NCBI RefSeq assembly: GCF_026343955.1
Contig: NZ_JAPKNI010000006.1
Location: 124,001 to 188,000 of the forward strand
Direction of reading: 5' to 3'
DNA: 64,000 nt
Origin: Kaistia defluvii
GTDB lineage: Bacteria > Pseudomonadota > Alphaproteobacteria > Rhizobiales > Kaistiaceae
Below, one piece after another: positions 61,041-64,000 of the stretch. How positions within the stretch are numbered: position 1 is the stretch's first letter; every line of letters begins with the position of its first letter. The notes under the pieces are model-generated. The model did not search any database, was not told the DNA's origin, and saw only the letters and a program-made list of their open reading frames with translations. The translations under genes and the position numbers were made by a program.

Positions 61041-61796
61041 TCAGGAAACCAGGGCCTTGATGGCCGCATAGGAACGCTCGGCGAAGAGCTTCCAGTCCGA
61101 GGGGTTGTCGTGCTCGGCGACGAGGATGCGGGCCTTCTTCGCCTTCTCGATATGCGGCCAGAGCGCCTTCCAGTCCACGACGCCGTCGCCGACATTGGTC
61201 CAGCCGTCATCGGCGGTCGTTCCGGCGGGGGCGAGGTCCTTGATGTGGAAGGCGATCGTCTCGTCGGCGAGCTTGTCGATCTCGGCGGCCACGTCCTGGC
61301 CGGCGCGGGCGACCCAGCCGAGGTCGAGCTCGGAACTGACGCCATTGCCGATCAGGTGGTCGATCGGCCGCGAGCCGTCGGCCAGTGTCGCATATTCGAA
61401 GTCATGGTTGTGATAGCCGAGGCCGAGACCGGCGGCCTTGGCCTTTTCGGCCGCGCCGGCGAAGCTCTCATGCAGCTTCTTCCAGCCATCGACATCGGTC
61501 GGCCGCTGTTCGGCGACGAGATAGGGGATGACGATGGTTTCGGCGCCGATGGTCTTGGCGATGTCGATGAAACGGCTGGTCTCACCGACGACGCCCTCGA
61601 GCGGCGCATGGAAGGTGGGCGTCACGAGGCCGACGGCGTCGACCTTGGCGCGGTAGCCGGCGGCATCGTCGCCATAGAGCGGATAGTAGGGCTCGACCGC
61701 GTCATAGCCGATCTTGGCCAGGCCCTCGAGAACGGTTTCAAGCGGCGGGAAATTGCGGGCGGAGTAGAGCTGAAACGAGATCTTGTGCTGCGACAT
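61041..61796 (-). CDS. Sugar phosphate isomerase/epimerase (TIM-barrel)
   Basis: A 251-residue AP_endonuc_2-type TIM barrel (SFQLYSARNFPPLETVLEGL; GLGYHNHDFEYATLADGSRP; SSELDLGWVARAGQDVAAEI; AFHIKDLAP; RILVAEHDNPSDW). The metal-binding Glu/Asp/His residues (GYHNHDFE, DLGWV, FHIKD, EHDNP) are in place. It lies 14 bases upstream of the oxidoreductase gene, with which it pairs in sugar or inositol-like catabolism. The precise substrate is unknown. Confidence 0.85.
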   Translation of the reverse strand: MSQHKISFQLYSARNFPPLETVLEGLAKIGYDAVEPYYPLYGDDAAGYRAKVDAVGLVTPTFHAPLEGVVGETSRFIDIAKTIGAETIVIPYLVAEQRPTDVDGWKKLHESFAGAAEKAKAAGLGLGYHNHDFEYATLADGSRPIDHLIGNGVSSELDLGWVARAGQDVAAEIDKLADETIAFHIKDLAPAGTTADDGWTNVGDGVVDWKALWPHIEKAKKARILVAEHDNPSDWKLFAERSYAAIKALVS

Positions 61797-61862
61797 GGGA
61801 ATGTCTCTCTTGAATCCGTTCTTGAGGAAGGCGCCTGGAAAGCCAGGCGGCTCAGGGGGTGA

Positions 61863-62951
61863 TCAGAGGCGCTGGCCGCTGGCGAGATCGAAGATCGACG
61901 CGTAGGCGGGCTGAAAGAAGGCATCCGTCGCGGACGGCGTCTGGACATGGGCATCGCCATCGATGCGCACCGAGAACGTCGTGCCCCCGACATCGCCCCA
62001 GACCAGGCTGTCGGCGCCCATCGGCTCCAGCAGGGTCAGATTGACCGGGATCGGCCTGGAGCTCGGGTCGCGCTGTTCGAGATCGACCTGTTCCGGCCGG
62101 ATGCCGAGGGTCGCCGGGCGGCCATGCTCGGGCGGCTTCTCGAATTCGTATCCGGCGAGGTCGATCCGCTTGCCGTTGGCAAGCTCGAACGACGCGACGC
62201 CGCCCTCGACCGAGAGCCTGCCGTCGATGAAGTTCATCGATGGCGAGCCGACGAAGCCCGCGACGAAGCGGTTGACCGGCCGGCGGTAGATTTCCTTCGG
62301 CGAGGCCAGCTGCTGGATGACGCCGCCATTCATAACCGCGACTCGGTCGGCGAGCGTCAGCGCCTCGATCTGGTCGTGCGTGACGTAGATCATGGTCGAG
62401 CCGAGGCCCTGGTGCAGGCGCTTCAATTCCACGCGCAGTTCCGTGCGCAGCTTGGCGTCGAGGTTGGAGAGCGGCTCGTCGAACAGGAACACGTCGACAT
62501 CGCGCACAAGAGCACGACCGATGGCGACGCGCTGGCGCTGGCCGCCGGACAACTCGGCCGGACGGCGGTCGAGCAGCGGCTCGATCTGCAGGATCTTGGC
62601 GGCGCGGGCGACGCGCTTGTCGATCTCGTCCTTCGGCACCTTGGCCATCTTCAGGCCGAAGGAGAGGTTTCCCGTCACCGTCATGCGCGGATAGAGCGCG
62701 TAGGACTGGAACACCATGCCGATGCCGCGGTTCTTCGGCTCCTCCCAGGTGACGTTCTTGCCGCCGATCCAGATCTGGCCGGCGGAAACGTCGAGCAGGC
62801 CGGCGACGGCGTTGAGCAGCGTGGACTTGCCGCAACCGGACGGGCCGAGCAGGACGATGAACTCGCCCTGTTCGATTTCGAGGTCGAGATTCCTGAGGAC
62901 CTTGAGGTTGCCGAATTCGATTTCGAGGTCACGAATGGAGACAGTGGCCAT
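61863..62951 (-). CDS. Sugar ABC transporter ATPase (MalK/UgpC-like)
   Basis: A 362-residue CUT1 ATPase. Walker [14 protein letters not shown]-loop [12 protein letters not shown], signature [15 protein letters not shown], Walker [16 protein letters not shown], switch His YVTHDQIEALTLAD, and the C-terminal TOBE region (RPATLGIRPEQVDLEQ). Immediately downstream of the permeases on the same strand (three-base gap). It powers the adjacent sugar permease pair. It is a paralogue of the lone ATPase at 52025-53119. A small CGCCTGG/CCAGGCG hairpin lies downstream at 61832-61849. Confidence 0.92.
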   Translation of the reverse strand: MATVSIRDLEIEFGNLKVLRNLDLEIEQGEFIVLLGPSGCGKSTLLNAVAGLLDVSAGQIWIGGKNVTWEEPKNRGIGMVFQSYALYPRMTVTGNLSFGLKMAKVPKDEIDKRVARAAKILQIEPLLDRRPAELSGGQRQRVAIGRALVRDVDVFLFDEPLSNLDAKLRTELRVELKRLHQGLGSTMIYVTHDQIEALTLADRVAVMNGGVIQQLASPKEIYRRPVNRFVAGFVGSPSMNFIDGRLSVEGGVASFELANGKRIDLAGYEFEKPPEHGRPATLGIRPEQVDLEQRDPSSRPIPVNLTLLEPMGADSLVWGDVGGTTFSVRIDGDAHVQTPSATDAFFQPAYASIFDLASGQRL

Positions 62952-62954
62952 GGA

Positions 62955-63857
62955 TCACCCCTTCACGGCGCCGGAAGCGATGCCGCGAACGAACCAGCGT
63001 CCCGACACGAAATAAACGAAGAGCGGAACGAGTGCCGTCAGGATCGTGGCAGCCATGTTCACGTTGTACTCCTTCTCGCCGAAGCTCGAATTGACGACGT
63101 TGTTGAGCTGCACGGTCATCGGGAAGTTCTCGCGACCGGCGAAGATCAGCCCGAACAGGAAGTCGTTCCAGATGCCGGTGATCTGCAGGATCGCGGCGAC
63201 GACGATGATCGGCGTGGAGAGCGGCAGCATCAGCCGCAGGAAGATCGCCCAGAACCCGCCGCCATCGACGCGCGCCGCCTTGAACAGGTCGATCGGGATG
63301 CCGGCGTAGAAGTTGCGGAACAGAAGCGTCATCAGCGGCAGGCCGAAGATCGTGTGCACGAACACCACGCCGGGGATCGAATTGTAGAGCGACACCATCG
63401 AGAGGATCCGCACCAGCGGATAGAGGAACACCTGGTAGGGGATGAAGGCGCCGAGCAGCAGGATGGCAAACAGGATGTTGGCGCCCTTGGGCCGCCAGAA
63501 GGAGAGGGCGTAGCCCGTCACCGAGCCGACCGCGATCGACAGGATGACGCTCGGGATCAGGATCTTGATCGAGTTCAGCATGCCGACATGGATGCCGTTG
63601 CAGTTGAGGCCGGTACAGGCCTGCGACCATGCCTTGATCCAGGCGTCGAAGCTGGGCGATCCCGGCAGGGCGAACAGATTGCCCATCCGGATCTCGTCCA
63701 TCGGCTTCAGCGACGTCACGATCATCACGTAGAGCGGGATCAGGAAGAACAGCGCCGAGATGATGAGGAAGGCGTAGACGCCGTAGCGGCCGGGGCCGAT
63801 CCGTTTCGGCCGGGGTCCCGAAGGCTCGACAGGGGCGTTTGCAGTGAGAGAAGCCAT
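62955..63857 (-). CDS. Sugar ABC transporter permease (MalG/GtsC-like)
   Basis: A 300-residue inner-membrane CUT1 permease with six helices. The conserved EAA-like coupling loop is KAARVDGGGFWAIFLRLMLP, about 100 residues from the C-terminus. It resembles GtsC of glucose/mannose-type systems, having the periplasmic loop with QACTGLNCNG. It starts one base after the stop of the partner permease and ends three bases before the ATPase gene. Confidence 0.88.
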   Translation of the reverse strand: MASLTANAPVEPSGPRPKRIGPGRYGVYAFLIISALFFLIPLYVMIVTSLKPMDEIRMGNLFALPGSPSFDAWIKAWSQACTGLNCNGIHVGMLNSIKILIPSVILSIAVGSVTGYALSFWRPKGANILFAILLLGAFIPYQVFLYPLVRILSMVSLYNSIPGVVFVHTIFGLPLMTLLFRNFYAGIPIDLFKAARVDGGGFWAIFLRLMLPLSTPIIVVAAILQITGIWNDFLFGLIFAGRENFPMTVQLNNVVNSSFGEKEYNVNMAATILTALVPLFVYFVSGRWFVRGIASGAVKG

Positions 63858-63858
63858 A

Positions 63859-64000
63859 TCAGTGCGCGCTCCTCGGCTGGCGGAAATACTGCACGTAGAG
63901 CCAGGGCGCGAGGACGCACAGCACGGTAATCATCATGACGGTCGAGGCTGCCGTGGCGAGGCCGAGATTCTGGCGCTGGAACAGATATTCGATGACGAAC
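63859..64000 (-). CDS. Sugar ABC transporter permease, C-terminal part (cut by window edge)
   Basis: Only the last 46 or so codons lie in the window, running off the right edge. The product ends LAPWLYVQYFRQPRSAH, the typical cytoplasmic end of a GtsB/MalF-like permease, after a helix. Stop codon at 63861-63859, one base before the partner permease ATG. It is the first permease of the sugar operon; a binding-protein gene is expected upstream, beyond the window. Confidence 0.8.
   Translation of the reverse strand, partial: FVIEYLFQRQNLGLATAASTVMMITVLCVLAPWLYVQYFRQPRSAH

Overview
The window is high-GC DNA of an alphaproteobacterium, almost certainly from the order Hyphomicrobiales (Rhizobiales). 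Markers are a RirA-type Rrf2 regulator, a FrcB-like sugar-binding protein, Omp25/31-type outer-membrane proteins, IalB-family proteins, an HWE-type histidine kinase and MHS/DMT/MFS transporters. A Kaistia-like genus is possible, but I cannot verify this without a search. There are no rRNA genes, CRISPR arrays, prophage or intact insertion sequences. The segment reads as ordinary chromosome with several accessory modules.

Layout. 0-4 kb: an SMP-30 lactonase, then a MerR regulator divergent from a Zn/Cd/Pb P-type ATPase with a textbook 19-bp-spaced operator-promoter. 4-7.5 kb (minus): a Gly/His-rich secreted protein, an ECF sigma factor, a membrane anti-sigma protein and a secreted subtilisin-like protease. 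7.7-12 kb: an MFS carrier, a small XRE protein, a YqaA-like membrane protein and two tandemly duplicated outer-membrane barrels with identical terminators. 12-13 kb: tRNA-Gln, tRNA-Pro and a 31-residue RiPP-like peptide gene. 13-16.3 kb: a three-gene two-component operon. 16.3-23.5 kb: a decayed ABC-ATPase remnant, an aminotransferase, a MocR regulator divergent from a DMT exporter, a glyoxalase-fold dioxygenase and an MHS permease. 24-32.5 kb: a large autotransporter, two IalB proteins and a surface-polysaccharide group (polymerase/ligase-like, glycosyltransferase, acetyltransferase). 32.5-39 kb: a GGDEF-EAL protein, a small conserved protein, xylulokinase, an AraC regulator and a coupled pair of unknown proteins. 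39-43.5 kb: a ROK regulator and frcBCA sugar ABC transporter.

43.6-51.7 kb holds a CHASE2 adenylate cyclase, a DUF3307 protein, a TPR/outer-membrane barrel protein, a secreted FecR-domain protein and a cyclic-nucleotide-binding protein. Next to it is an iron-linked set: RirA-like regulator, secreted protein and TonB, with a TGA-N9-TCA iron box between the regulator and its neighbours. 52-59.7 kb holds an orphan MalK-type ATPase and an RND efflux operon that continues into an ECF sigma factor, a membrane partner and a periplasmic heavy-metal-sensor-like protein. 59.9-64 kb (minus) is a sugar ABC operon (two permeases, ATPase) with a sugar-phosphate isomerase/epimerase and a Gfo/Idh/MocA dehydrogenase; it runs off the window edge.

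Most notable for follow-up: (1) the sigma/anti-sigma/subtilase set, where the anti-sigma carries a domain whose predicted fold resembles a subtilase propeptide; (2) the orphan RiPP-like peptide next to tRNA-Pro; (3) the CHASE2-FecR-barrel-cNMP-binding set as a possible envelope cAMP circuit; (4) the iron box in front of tonB; (5) the RND operon with its own built-in sigma circuit.
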